Origin: Oleiagrimonas sp035690885
Lineage (GTDB): Bacteria > Pseudomonadota > Gammaproteobacteria > Xanthomonadales > Rhodanobacteraceae
Direction: 5' to 3'
DNA: 20,876 nt
Assembly: GCA_035690885.1 (NCBI GenBank)
Contig: DASSKC010000091.1
Coordinates: 1-20,876, forward strand
Within the stretch, counting starts at the first letter, position 1. The number at the start of each line of letters is the position of its first letter. The position numbers were made by a program, and so were the translations under genes. A model generated the notes under the pieces. That model ran no database searches and was not told the origin of the DNA. It saw only the letters and a program-made list of their open reading frames with translations. Shown here one piece after another: positions 1 to 7,606 of this stretch.

Positions 1-1287
1 CGGTTGGACCTCGAACACCGTCTTGAGCGTGCCGTCGCGAGCATCGTATTCGCCCCAGCGCGAGGGCAGTGTCCAGCCGCCCCAGGTGACCAGGGCGATG
101 GGCTGCCCGGCCTCGGAAGCGATGCCGCCGAAGGAGATGCCGTGTTCGGGCAGGGGCAGCCGGCGCACCAGGGTGCCGTTGTGTCGGTACTGCTCGGCCC
201 ACCAGTCCGGCCCGTGGCTGCGTACCACGAGGAAGCCTTTGCCGACGGGCGCGATCTGTTGCAGGGCACCTTTGCGCTGCTCAAGCAGGACGTACGACTT
301 GCCGGTGTCGGGGTCGACGGCCAGGACCTTGCCGCGTGGCGCATCGTGGAAACTTTCCGCCAGCAAACGATCGCCGTCCCAGGTGGCGCCACGTACGTTG
401 GCCTGCTTGCCGACCACGCGCGTGAACGTGCCGTCGCGGCGCACGTATATCTCCCATGGCCCACCGTCGCCGGTCTTGGCCAGCACCGCCAGTTGTTTCG
501 CGCCGGGCGAGGCCAGCAGTTTGTATTCGGCAATCGGCGAGTAGTTCTTGCCGAACACGACCGTGTCGTTGCTGGCGCTTTGTCCCAGCGTGTGATGGAC
601 CAGCGCGGCGTGGAACGGCTGGACCTCGTGGTCGCCGGTCGGTGGCGGGAAGCGCACATAAATGAAGCCCTTCTCGTCGGCGTCCCAGGCCAGGCCTTGC
701 GGCGAGGTACCGCCGCCGGCCCATGGCAGCGTGTCGCCGAGCAACTTGCCGGTGCTGACGTCGAGCACGTGGATCGTGGTCAGTTCGCTGCCGCCGCGCG
801 CGGTGCCGTAGGCGACGTAGCGACCGCTGGGCGAGGGCCAGTAGCCGGTGATGGCAATGCCCTGTTTCTGGTTGAGATCGACCAGCACATGTGGCTGGCC
901 GTCAGGCCAGGCTTGCGCGACCAGCACGGGTTGCGGTTGCGGCGGGGTCTCGCGCAGATAGAACAGGGTGTCGCCCGCCAGCAACGGGGCCGAACGCGTG
1001 GTCGAGGTGATCGCCAGCTGGCGTATGCGTCGGGTCAGGGCGTCGCCACCGGGCATGTCGAGCAGCACGTGGCTGGTGTACGCGTTCTGAGCGGCGATCC
1101 ACTGCTCGACCTTGGCCGACTGGCCATCTTCCAGCCAGCGATACGGATCGGACACGCGCACGCCGTGAAAGGCGCTGGAGGCGGCGTGTTTCGGCGACGG
1201 GGGTGGCTGTGGAGCCGAGCTTGCCGCTGTCGCAAACAGCGGCAGGCCAAGCAGCGCGGCGAGGATGCAGGCGAGGGCGTGGCGCAT
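1..1287 (-). CDS. Secreted prolyl-oligopeptidase-type serine peptidase (S9A), N-terminal 429 residues, truncated by the window edge
   Basis: The frame is open from an ATG at 1287 to the window edge, so the C-terminal catalytic part lies outside. It begins with a typical signal peptide (MRHALACILAALLGLPLFA, then an Ala-rich cleavage region). Next comes a short Pro-rich linker and the motif DPYRWLED at about residues 47-54, the hallmark of the prolyl oligopeptidase N-terminal region. The following ~350 residues read as beta-propeller blades (for example GYWPSPSGRYVAYG, then LLASPGAKQLAVLAK). Family members are about 700 aa and cleave after proline in short peptides; the signal peptide places this one in the periplasm or outside. 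A GGAG seven bases before the ATG supports the start. It is divergent from the S9 peptidase at 1420, so the two may share peptide-scavenging work. The Ser/Asp/His triad cannot be checked here. Confidence 0.93.
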   Translation of the reverse strand, partial: MRHALACILAALLGLPLFATAASSAPQPPPSPKHAASSAFHGVRVSDPYRWLEDGQSAKVEQWIAAQNAYTSHVLLDMPGGDALTRRIRQLAITSTTRSAPLLAGDTLFYLRETPPQPQPVLVAQAWPDGQPHVLVDLNQKQGIAITGYWPSPSGRYVAYGTARGGSELTTIHVLDVSTGKLLGDTLPWAGGGTSPQGLAWDADEKGFIYVRFPPPTGDHEVQPFHAALVHHTLGQSASNDTVVFGKNYSPIAEYKLLASPGAKQLAVLAKTGDGGPWEIYVRRDGTFTRVVGKQANVRGATWDGDRLLAESFHDAPRGKVLAVDPDTGKSYVLLEQRKGALQQIAPVGKGFLVVRSHGPDWWAEQYRHNGTLVRRLPLPEHGISFGGIASEAGQPIALVTWGGWTLPSRWGEYDARDGTLKTVFEVQP

Positions 1288-1419
1288 CGGGTGACTCCGG
1301 CGGACAGGGCAACTGGCGCACACCATACCGCCATTGCGCACCCCTGACTTCCGACCTATACGCCGTCGCAACGGCAAACCACGCGCTATGCTTTCGTTTT
1401 TGCACGCAAGGGGAGCACC
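1288..1419. promoter_or_regulatory. Divergent intergenic control region between two S9 peptidase genes
   Basis: These 132 bases separate two divergent start codons, so both promoters must lie here or inside the opposite gene. On the plus strand TATGCT at 1387-1392 is a possible -10, but the matching -35 position (GTCGCA, 1365-1370) is poor. AAGGGGAG just before 1420 is the ribosome binding site of the plus-strand gene. No operator-like palindrome stands out. Confidence 0.3.
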
Positions 1420-3879
1420 ATGCGCCGAATCACGTTTGCCGCGGCCCTGGCCCTGACGGTCATCCCGGCATTTGCCGCGCAGCCGGCGTCCACACAGGTC
1501 ACGCCGGACAAATTGACGCTCAAGCAGATCATGGCCAATCCGGACTGGATCGGTCACCCGGTCGAGCGCCCGTATTGGAGTGCGGATGGCCAGTCGATCT
1601 ACTACCGCCTGAAGCGCGACGGCAGCAAGATCCGCGATTTGTATCGCGTCGATCCAGCCACCGGCGCGACCACCAGGCTGAAGGGCGAGGCCCTGGCCAA
1701 TGCCGACGGTCGGCCGGTATTCGATCCGTCGCATCGACACGCGGCATTCGCGCGCCATGGCGACATTTTCGTGCGTGATCTGAGCACCCATGCCTTGCGC
1801 CAGGTCACGCGGACCGCCAAGCGCGAAGGCAACGTGCAATGGAGCGCCGACGGTTCGGCCGTGCAATACCAGCGCGGCAACCAGTGGTACAGCTACAGCC
1901 TGGCAGCCGGTTACAGCCATCCGGTGGCCACCCTCAAGACCGCCGACAAACCGCACAGCGACCAGCCCGACGCGCTCGGTCGTCTGCAGCTGCACTTGTT
2001 CAAGACGCTGCGCCACATGAAGCACGAGCGCAAACTCAAGCACCAGCACGAGCTGGCGCTGGAAAAGGCCGATGCCACGCGTGCGTCGCGCCCGTTCTGG
2101 ATGGGTGCGGACGTCAACATCAAGATGACCTCGCTGTCACCCAGCGGTGACTGGATGATCGTGGTCACGCAGCCGGCGCATTATGACAAGGGCAAGCAGC
2201 CCATCATCAACCATTACGTCACCTTCTCCGGTTACACCAAGTCCGAGAAGGCGCGCCCGTACGTCGGTCGCAACACGCCGGCGCCGCAGACGGCGTGGTT
2301 GTTGAATCTGTCCACGCATGCCAAGCACAAGCTGTCGATCGACGATTTGCCCGGCATTCACAAGGACCCGCTGGCCAAGCTGCGCAAGCAGACCCAAGCC
2401 AAGTTGCGCAGCGAGGGCCATGAAGACGAGGCCAAGGCACTGAAGGCCCCGAAGACGCGCAGTGTGTCGGTCACCGGCTTCCTGCGTCATCCGATCGTGT
2501 GGAGTGACGATGGTCGCGCCGTGGCCATCGAGTTCCGCGCCAATGACAACAAGGATCGCTGGATCGCATCGGTCGATCTGGCCGCACACAAGCTCGACGT
2601 GCAAGACCATCTGCATGATCAGGCCTGGATCAACTGGTTGTTCAACCGCTTCGGCTTTGTGCCGGGCAGCCACACGCTGTGGTATCTGAGCGAAGCGAGC
2701 GGTTATTCGCAGCTCTACACCAAGGCGCCGGACGGGCGTGCCGAGCAGCTGACCTCGGGCAAGTTCGAGGTCAGCGACGTGACGCTTTCGCCGGACGGCC
2801 AGTGGTTCTACGTCAAGACCAACAAGACCGCGCCGTATTCCTACGACGTGTACCGTCTCCCGGTCGCCGGTGGCGACTTGCAGCAACTGACGCAGTTCGG
2901 CTTTGTCGAAGACTTCCGCGTCTCGCCCGACGGCAGCCAGCTCGCCGTGATCCATTCCTCGGCCTACGTGATGCCGCAACTGGCCGTGGTCAACGCCAAT
3001 GGCAGCGGTGCGCGCGAGCTGACCGACACGCTCAAGCCGGCCTACAAGGCCATGCACTGGATCAAGCCGGAAATCGTCAAGGTGCCGTCCACGCATTTTG
3101 ACGGCCAGATCTACGCCAAGCTGTACAAGGCCGCGGACTACGACAAGTCCAAGCCGCATCCGGCGGTGGTGTTCGTGCACGGTGCCGGCTACCTGCAGGA
3201 TGTCGATCTTGGCTGGGGCCACTATTTCCGCGAGCAGATGTTCAACAACCTGCTCGCCCACGAGGGCTACATCGTCATCGATCTGGACTACCGCGCATCG
3301 CAAGGCTACGGCCGCGACTGGCGCACGTCGATCTACCGCAACATGGGTCATCCGGAACTCGAAGACCTGCTCGACGGCAAGGCCTGGTTGGTCAAGCATT
3401 ACAACGTCGATCCCAACCGCGTCGGCATTTACGGCGGCAGCTACGGCGGCTTCATGACCGAGATGGCGCTGCTGCGTGCGCCGGGCGAGTTTGCTGCCGG
3501 CGCCGCTTTGCGTCCGCCGTCGGACTGGACCAGCTACAACAGCCTGTACACCTCCGACATCCTCAACACCCCGCAGCTCGACCCCGAGGCCTACCGGATT
3601 TCCTCGCCAATCGAGTACGCGGCCAACCTGCAGGACCCGCTCCTGATCAGCCACGGCCTGATCGACAACAACGTCATGGCCAGCGACTCGATCCGCCTGT
3701 ACCAGCGCTTCATCGAGCTGGGCAAAAAGAACTTCTGGCTGACCCTGTACCCGATGGAGCGCCACGGCTTCGTGCACCCGGACGCGTGGTACGACGAGTA
3801 CCGCCGTATTCACGAATTGATGACGCGTTTCGTCAAGAACCGCTACAGCACCGGTGTGCCGGTGGCGGACAAACACTGA
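1420..3879 (+). CDS. Secreted S9 family serine peptidase (DPP-IV / acylaminoacyl-peptidase type), 819 aa
   Basis: A signal peptide (MRRITFAAALALTVIPAFA) is followed by a beta-propeller region with WD40/TolB-like blades (SPDGQWFYVKTNK, SPDGSQLAVIHSS) to about residue 560, then a C-terminal alpha/beta-hydrolase domain. The catalytic triad is readable: Ser674 in GGSYGGF, Asp749 in HGLIDNNV and His782 in ERHGF, in the order and spacing of family S9. The length is normal for a DPP-IV-like enzyme of this lineage. It should release dipeptides or short peptides in the periplasm; the exact specificity is not readable, because the Glu-Glu motif of true DPP-IV was not identified. The ATG follows AAGGGGAG at good spacing. 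A His/Lys-rich stretch at about residues 190-215 is a possible lineage-specific insert. The gene is divergent from the other S9 peptidase. Confidence 0.95.
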   Translation: MRRITFAAALALTVIPAFAAQPASTQVTPDKLTLKQIMANPDWIGHPVERPYWSADGQSIYYRLKRDGSKIRDLYRVDPATGATTRLKGEALANADGRPVFDPSHRHAAFARHGDIFVRDLSTHALRQVTRTAKREGNVQWSADGSAVQYQRGNQWYSYSLAAGYSHPVATLKTADKPHSDQPDALGRLQLHLFKTLRHMKHERKLKHQHELALEKADATRASRPFWMGADVNIKMTSLSPSGDWMIVVTQPAHYDKGKQPIINHYVTFSGYTKSEKARPYVGRNTPAPQTAWLLNLSTHAKHKLSIDDLPGIHKDPLAKLRKQTQAKLRSEGHEDEAKALKAPKTRSVSVTGFLRHPIVWSDDGRAVAIEFRANDNKDRWIASVDLAAHKLDVQDHLHDQAWINWLFNRFGFVPGSHTLWYLSEASGYSQLYTKAPDGRAEQLTSGKFEVSDVTLSPDGQWFYVKTNKTAPYSYDVYRLPVAGGDLQQLTQFGFVEDFRVSPDGSQLAVIHSSAYVMPQLAVVNANGSGARELTDTLKPAYKAMHWIKPEIVKVPSTHFDGQIYAKLYKAADYDKSKPHPAVVFVHGAGYLQDVDLGWGHYFREQMFNNLLAHEGYIVIDLDYRASQGYGRDWRTSIYRNMGHPELEDLLDGKAWLVKHYNVDPNRVGIYGGSYGGFMTEMALLRAPGEFAAGAALRPPSDWTSYNSLYTSDILNTPQLDPEAYRISSPIEYAANLQDPLLISHGLIDNNVMASDSIRLYQRFIELGKKNFWLTLYPMERHGFVHPDAWYDEYRRIHELMTRFVKNRYSTGVPVADKH

Positions 3880-3998
3880 TCATCCGTCACGGATAGGGGT
3901 AATCAAGGCCGCGTTGCCCGATTGTCCCTTTCCATCAAGATGACGTGGCTGGCATGCGGAGTGGCAATGAAGACGGTCGTCGTTGAACTGGTGTCGCC

Positions 3999-5618
3999 AT
4001 GAGCTTCATGACGGAGTGTCCGCTGGAGATGACGCTGTCGGGGGAGCGCCGTTCGTCGGTGGCCCGGCGCATGCTGGCGCGGGCGCGTCGTGAATGGCAG
4101 CAGCAGCGGTTTGACGCGGCCGAGAGATCGTTGACCAGTGTGCTGGCGTTGGCACCGGATGATCCGGTGGCCACGCGCATGCTGGGTGTGACCGTGCAGT
4201 GTCGCGGTCATCACGGCAAGGCGGTGGCGTGTTTTCGCGACGTGCTGGATGCATGGCCGGAGGATGCCGGCCTGCGTGCGGGATTGGGCATTGCCTTGTA
4301 CGAACACGGTGAAGTGGACGGCGCACTGGAACAGTTTCGGCGCGCCTGCGAGCTCGCGCCCGAAGTGGCCATGTCGTGGTTCAATCTGGGTCGCGTGCTG
4401 TCCATGCAATCGCGTTTTGCCGAGTCGGTCGACGCCTTGCGGCGGGCCCTGACCCTGGCACCCGCGCACGTCGCCGCACGGTTGCTGTTGGCCAAGGCAC
4501 AGGCCGCATTGGGACAGGTGGACGCGGCGGTCGCAGGGTTCCGCGAAGTGTTGCGGCATGAGCCCGGCAATGCCGAAGCATGGCTCGGTCTGGGCAGCCT
4601 CAATACCGATTGTTTCGATGCCGCGGACGTCACCCGGTTGCAACAGGCGTTGCAACGCTGCCACAAGGGGGCGCACGAGTACGAGTTGCTGGGTTTCACG
4701 TTGGCCAAGGCGCTGGAAGGTCAGGGCGACTACGCGCGCGCATTCGAGATGTTCCAGCGTGCCAATGCATCGCGGCGCCGGCGCCGACCGGCATGGGACG
4801 CGGTGGCCGAGCGTGCGCGGGTGCAAGCCATTGGCGACGCTTTTGCGCAATCGATGCCGAAGCCAGTCGATGATCGATTGGGCCACGAGGTGATTTTCAT
4901 TGTCAGCATGCCGCGTTCGGGATCGACCCTGGTCGAGCAGATCCTGGCCGCGCACCCGCAGGTTCAGGGAGCCAACGAGATCAGGGATTTGTCGGCTCTG
5001 ATCGCGACCGAGTCCGAGCGCCGCCAGTCCCCGTTTCCGGCGTGGGTCGCCGATGCCGACGCCGCGGACTGGCAGCGGCTCGGACGCGAGTACGTGACGC
5101 GGACCGAAGCATGGCGTCGCGAGCGGCCGCGTTCCACCGACAAGAGCCTGCTCAACTGGCCGCTGGTCGGTGCCGCGCTGGCCATGCTGCCGGCCGCACG
5201 CGTGATCGTCGTGCGCCGCGATCCGGTCGAGACCTGTCTGGGCTGTTACCGGCAGCTGTTCAGCGAGGAGCGTGGCTTTGCCTGCGACCTGGACGACACG
5301 GCCGACTATTGCGTCGACTTCGTGCGTTTGACGCGCTTCTGGCTGGAGCGCTATCCGGACCGCGTCATGGACCTGTCGTACGAGGCATTGGTCCATGCAC
5401 CAGAGTCGGTCACGCGACGCCTGCTCCAATTTTGCGACTTGCCGTTCGACCCGGCTTGCCTGGAATCCCACAAGTCCTCGCGCACCGTGATCGACGGCCC
5501 CAGCGCCGCCCAGGTGCGCCAGCCGTTGCACGCTGGCACCGCACGTGCGGTGCGCTACGGCGACAAACTCGATTCGCTGCGACAACGCTTGCGTGAGGGT
5601 GGCGTGCTGGCATCATAG
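3999..5618 (+). CDS. TPR-repeat sulfotransferase, 539 aa
   Basis: The N-terminal half (about residues 25-270) is a string of tetratricopeptide repeats (for example LGIALYEHGEVDGALEQFRR, then WFNLGRVLSMQSRFAESVDA). The C-terminal half is a sulfotransferase of the Sulfotransfer_3 type. The 5'-phosphosulfate-binding loop PRSGST is at residues 305-310, after the strand VIFIVSM. The 3'-phosphate-binding strand VIVVRRDPVETCLG is at 402-415. The protein should transfer sulfate from PAPS to an unknown acceptor, with the TPR region binding substrate or partner. The in-frame stop at 3984-3986 makes 3999 the earliest ATG, but no Shine-Dalgarno precedes it; ATGs at 4008 and 4029 are alternatives. It starts 119 bases after the S9 peptidase and has no obvious metabolic link to it. 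Confidence 0.92.
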   Translation: MSFMTECPLEMTLSGERRSSVARRMLARARREWQQQRFDAAERSLTSVLALAPDDPVATRMLGVTVQCRGHHGKAVACFRDVLDAWPEDAGLRAGLGIALYEHGEVDGALEQFRRACELAPEVAMSWFNLGRVLSMQSRFAESVDALRRALTLAPAHVAARLLLAKAQAALGQVDAAVAGFREVLRHEPGNAEAWLGLGSLNTDCFDAADVTRLQQALQRCHKGAHEYELLGFTLAKALEGQGDYARAFEMFQRANASRRRRRPAWDAVAERARVQAIGDAFAQSMPKPVDDRLGHEVIFIVSMPRSGSTLVEQILAAHPQVQGANEIRDLSALIATESERRQSPFPAWVADADAADWQRLGREYVTRTEAWRRERPRSTDKSLLNWPLVGAALAMLPAARVIVVRRDPVETCLGCYRQLFSEERGFACDLDDTADYCVDFVRLTRFWLERYPDRVMDLSYEALVHAPESVTRRLLQFCDLPFDPACLESHKSSRTVIDGPSAAQVRQPLHAGTARAVRYGDKLDSLRQRLREGGVLAS

Positions 5619-5625
5619 ATAATCG

Positions 5626-5690
5626 CGCTGCACGGCGACCGTGGGACGAGGCGGGGTATCCCGTGCTCACGGGGCATGCGCTGTGCAGCG
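5626..5690. repeat. Inverted repeat between convergent gene ends, possible bidirectional terminator
   Basis: CGCTGCAC at 5626-5633 pairs perfectly with GTGCAGCG at 5683-5690. Inside it a smaller hairpin, CCGTG-CT-CACGG at 5661-5672, covers the stop codon of the minus-strand gene. The position, between the convergent sulfotransferase and nucleotidyltransferase ends, suggests termination. There is no T-run on either strand, so the call is weak. Confidence 0.3.
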
Positions 5691-6398
5691 GTTCAATCGC
5701 CGCGCCAGTATGCGCAATGCTTCTTGCATGACAGCCTGCGGCAGTGTGATGGACAACGCGTGCATGCAATTGCGCAGACGGTCCGGATCACTGCGCAGGA
5801 CTTTCACTGCACGCTGGGCATCGCGTCCAATCACCTCGCCGTAGGCATGTGTTGCCTTGTCCAGGGCCGGCCCGAGAAAACGCGGAGCCAAGTCAAGCAT
5901 GGCCAGGTCGAGCACGTCGCGTGAAAACACGCTGGTATCCAGCCAGCGGTCGGCATTGGCAAGCAGCTTGCTCGCCGCCATGTCGATGGACGACAGCGTC
6001 GATATCCTGCCGACCCGGTCGCGCTGCCCGGGTTCATCGAACCGGATGCGTCCCTCGTGCACGATCTCGCATTTGACCGGTACGTCATCAAGCATCACGA
6101 ACATGCGAATACCGTACTGGTCGGCTCTCACCTCGCGCTCCAGCGTCATTGGCGGCTGTCCATCCCGCGTCACCGCGGCCAACGTGCGCGCACCGAGCAG
6201 GCGATGACGCAAATCACGGTAGCCGGCCAAGTCCGAAATCATGAAGTCAATGTCGACCGATTCCCGATACTCGCCGTGGCGCAGCGCGATGGCCGTACCG
6301 CCGCCAAACCAGCAATGGTCCGCGCGCAACAAGGCGTCGTCGAGGCTGTCGAGCACGCGTGCGATGCGCCGATGATGCGGGCGTTCAAACGCCGACAT
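5667..6398 (-). CDS. AbiEii/AbiGii-type nucleotidyltransferase, putative toxin of a toxin-antitoxin pair, 243 aa
   Basis: The protein has the DUF1814/AbiEii nucleotidyltransferase pattern. GGGT at residues 32-35 is followed by RESVDIDF with the metal-binding pair Asp49 and Asp51, then a third acidic strand (PVKCEIV) and the family's helix ASKLLANADRW with RDVLDLAML behind it. Relatives act as toxins by modifying RNA (tRNA in studied members) or as abortive-infection effectors; the substrate here is unknown. I chose the ATG at 6398 because GGTGAG precedes it; a GTG at 6407 is possible. Either start overlaps the end of the HTH gene (stop at 6385), which implies translational coupling. The partner is an HTH protein rather than a recognisable classical AbiEi. 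Confidence 0.85.
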   Translation of the reverse strand: MSAFERPHHRRIARVLDSLDDALLRADHCWFGGGTAIALRHGEYRESVDIDFMISDLAGYRDLRHRLLGARTLAAVTRDGQPPMTLEREVRADQYGIRMFVMLDDVPVKCEIVHEGRIRFDEPGQRDRVGRISTLSSIDMAASKLLANADRWLDTSVFSRDVLDLAMLDLAPRFLGPALDKATHAYGEVIGRDAQRAVKVLRSDPDRLRNCMHALSITLPQAVMQEALRILARRLNRCTAHAP

Positions 6399-6870
6399 GC
6401 AGCTCACCGAAGGTTTTTCCCAGTGCCCGGATCAGGGCGCGCTCATGAGGCGAAAGATCGTCGTCGTGCAGGTGTCGTCCGTTGCGTTCGTACAGCTGCC
6501 AGGCCTCGCGCGGCGCGAGTGCGTGTCGCCCGGCGCGAATCGACCAGGCCAAACGGGCCAGACCGGGAAATTCATCCAGTGCGATCGTCAACGGCAACCA
6601 GTTCTCCAGCGAAGGCGCCACTTCCGCCGAGGGGCCATGCTCGTGCGCATCGGGGGGCAACAACGCCACGTCAAGATCCAGCGTTGCCGCAGCCGCCAGC
6701 AAATACCTCCACGCCACACCAGGTTCGCCTTTTTCAAGCCGGTGCCATGTCACGCGCGACATCTGCGCAGCCTCTGCGGCTGCGGTCATGCTGACACCTA
6801 GCAGCTTGCGTCGCGCCCGCAAGGCGTTGCCCAATGTCTCGGCTGCTTCGTTGGCATCTCGGAAAGTCAT
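6385..6870 (-). CDS. XRE-family helix-turn-helix regulator, putative antitoxin, 161 aa
   Basis: Residues 14-60 form a Cro/C1-type HTH (ALRARRKLLGVSMTAAAEAA, then MSRVTWHRLEKGEP, a variant of the usual ...SxxTxsrlErG pattern). The remaining ~100 residues form a helical domain ending in ERALIRALGKTFGEL. HTH proteins of this layout are commonly encoded just upstream of AbiEii-type nucleotidyltransferases and are taken to neutralise them and repress the operon. The gene comes first and overlaps the nucleotidyltransferase start. The ATG at 6870 lacks a Shine-Dalgarno, so initiation may be weak or leaderless. Autoregulation through the AT-rich region directly upstream is likely but inferred. Confidence 0.83.
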   Translation of the reverse strand: MTFRDANEAAETLGNALRARRKLLGVSMTAAAEAAQMSRVTWHRLEKGEPGVAWRYLLAAAATLDLDVALLPPDAHEHGPSAEVAPSLENWLPLTIALDEFPGLARLAWSIRAGRHALAPREAWQLYERNGRHLHDDDLSPHERALIRALGKTFGELHVGV

Positions 6871-6895
6871 CGGTCAATGTCAATGTAACAAAAAA

Positions 6896-6933
6896 CGTAT
6901 CAAATAGTATACATATAGGTACAAATGCATACG
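6896..6933 (-). promoter_or_regulatory. AT-rich promoter/operator candidate of the toxin-antitoxin pair
   Basis: The stretch is strikingly AT-rich against a GC-rich background. On the minus strand TATACT (6911-6906) is a good -10 match, about 35 bases before the HTH start codon. No good -35 is seen at 16-18 bases. The element is framed by CGTAT (6896-6900) and its inverse ATACG (6929-6933), a possible operator for the HTH protein. Confidence 0.4.
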
Positions 6934-6975
6934 ATAAGAAACATTAAAGCATGATGAAATGCGATGAAAGCCGGC

Positions 6976-7049
6976 GTAGCGTGCACTTTGTGCACGACAT
7001 GGGTGTCGGGTAGGCCAGAAATTCCCTTCGTGCGCCATGCGCACGCTAC
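6976..7049. repeat. 74-bp inverted repeat with nested hairpins, REP/MITE-like
   Basis: The ends GTAGCGTGC (6976-6984) and GCACGCTAC (7041-7049) are perfect 9-base inverted repeats. Each arm contains its own hairpin: GTGCAC-TTT-GTGCAC (6981-6995) on the left and GTGCGC-CAT-GCGCAC (7030-7044) on the right. This layout is typical of short dispersed intergenic elements (REP/BIME-like) in gammaproteobacteria. Only one copy lies in the window, so dispersal cannot be shown. It sits 24 bases from the glcF remnant. Confidence 0.6.
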
Positions 7050-7072
7050 AGGGTGTCTGCAGATGCTGTCGT

Positions 7073-7126
7073 TCAGGTGTCGGCCAGGGAGGGGTCGTCG
7101 AGTAGCTCGATCCAGTGGTGGACGGG
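7073..7126 (-). pseudogene. Remnant of the 3' end of a glcF gene (17 codons plus stop)
   Basis: Read on the minus strand, this segment encodes PVHHWIELLDDPSLADT followed by TGA. That is exactly the C-terminus of the intact GlcF at 18204-19430. Of 54 bases, 48 match; all five sense differences are synonymous and the stop differs (TGA here, TAA there). Upstream of the shared part (above 7126) the homology is lost, apart from a possible Ser-Glu match with a three-codon gap. It is a fragment, not an expressed gene. It matches the 3'-end duplication left when DNA inserts at a gene end, and it probably marks the left border of the accessory block. Confidence 0.88.
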
Positions 7127-7606
7127 CTCGCTACGCCCCGATGAATACTGCAGCGTCAAGTTTGACGCCTAAAGCGTTTTCGCCGACGGCTATTGCTCCA
7201 GCCGGCGACAAGCCGCTGCTCAAACAAAGATGTGTCATTGCAGCCTGCCTTGCAGGCACGCACTCGCGTCCCGCGCGTGCAGGACGAGCACGTCGACCAC
7301 ATGTCGTTACGAAGCAAGAGGACGCCGCGAGACCGACCGAACAAATCCGTATTGGCATGTGTAGTGGTCAGTGAGCGCGGGATAAAGCGCAGCAGCCACT
7401 CGTCACGCAAGATCATTCTTGCTAAATCTAGGCGCGGAAAGGAGAGTCATGATGACATCAGCACACCGTTCGCAAAGCCACCGTACCAGCGTGTGGTGCG
7501 CTTCCGTATGCGCGTTCTCTTGTCCGCAACCGATCTCATTCGCGGCATTTGGCAGCCACTCATTGCCGAAAGCTCGCATCTTGTTGCCATCCAGGAGAGG
7601 GCTTGC
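7127..7606. other. Gene-free stretch at the left edge of the accessory block
   Basis: I find no convincing gene in these 480 bases; the open frames lack domains and ribosome sites. The stretch holds hairpins: GCCTGC-CTT-GCAGGC at 7243-7257, and an imperfect stem around 7181-7209 (TCGCC...GGCT with AGCC-GGCGA). The final part must contain the promoter of the gene at 7607, but no clear -35/-10 pair was found. AGGAGAGG close to 7600 is that gene's ribosome binding site. Confidence 0.5.

Noticed and set aside
4..1347. 447-codon plus-strand frame over the prolyl oligopeptidase gene
   Set aside because: The minus strand carries a signal peptide and DPYRWLED; the plus frame is a GC-driven shadow.
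2137..3876. 579-codon open frame on the minus strand over the S9 peptidase
   Set aside because: The plus strand has the full catalytic triad; the reverse frame is Val/Gln/His/Arg-rich without recognisable domains.
3882..3894. ATCCG-TCA-CGGAT hairpin after the S9 peptidase as a terminator
   Set aside because: Only five pairs and no T-run; too weak to annotate.
3903..5585. 560-codon open frame on the minus strand over the sulfotransferase gene
   Set aside because: It is the mirror of a gene with clear TPR and PAPS-binding motifs; its composition (His/Gln/Arg-rich) has no domain and reflects high GC.
6964..7374. Possible 136-aa gene upstream of the accessory block
   Set aside because: It runs through the inverted repeat and the glcF remnant, has no ribosome site and no protein-like composition.
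7193..7606. 138-residue N-terminal extension of the OB/membrane protein
   Set aside because: A strong ribosome site precedes the ATG at 7607 and the extension has no domain character.
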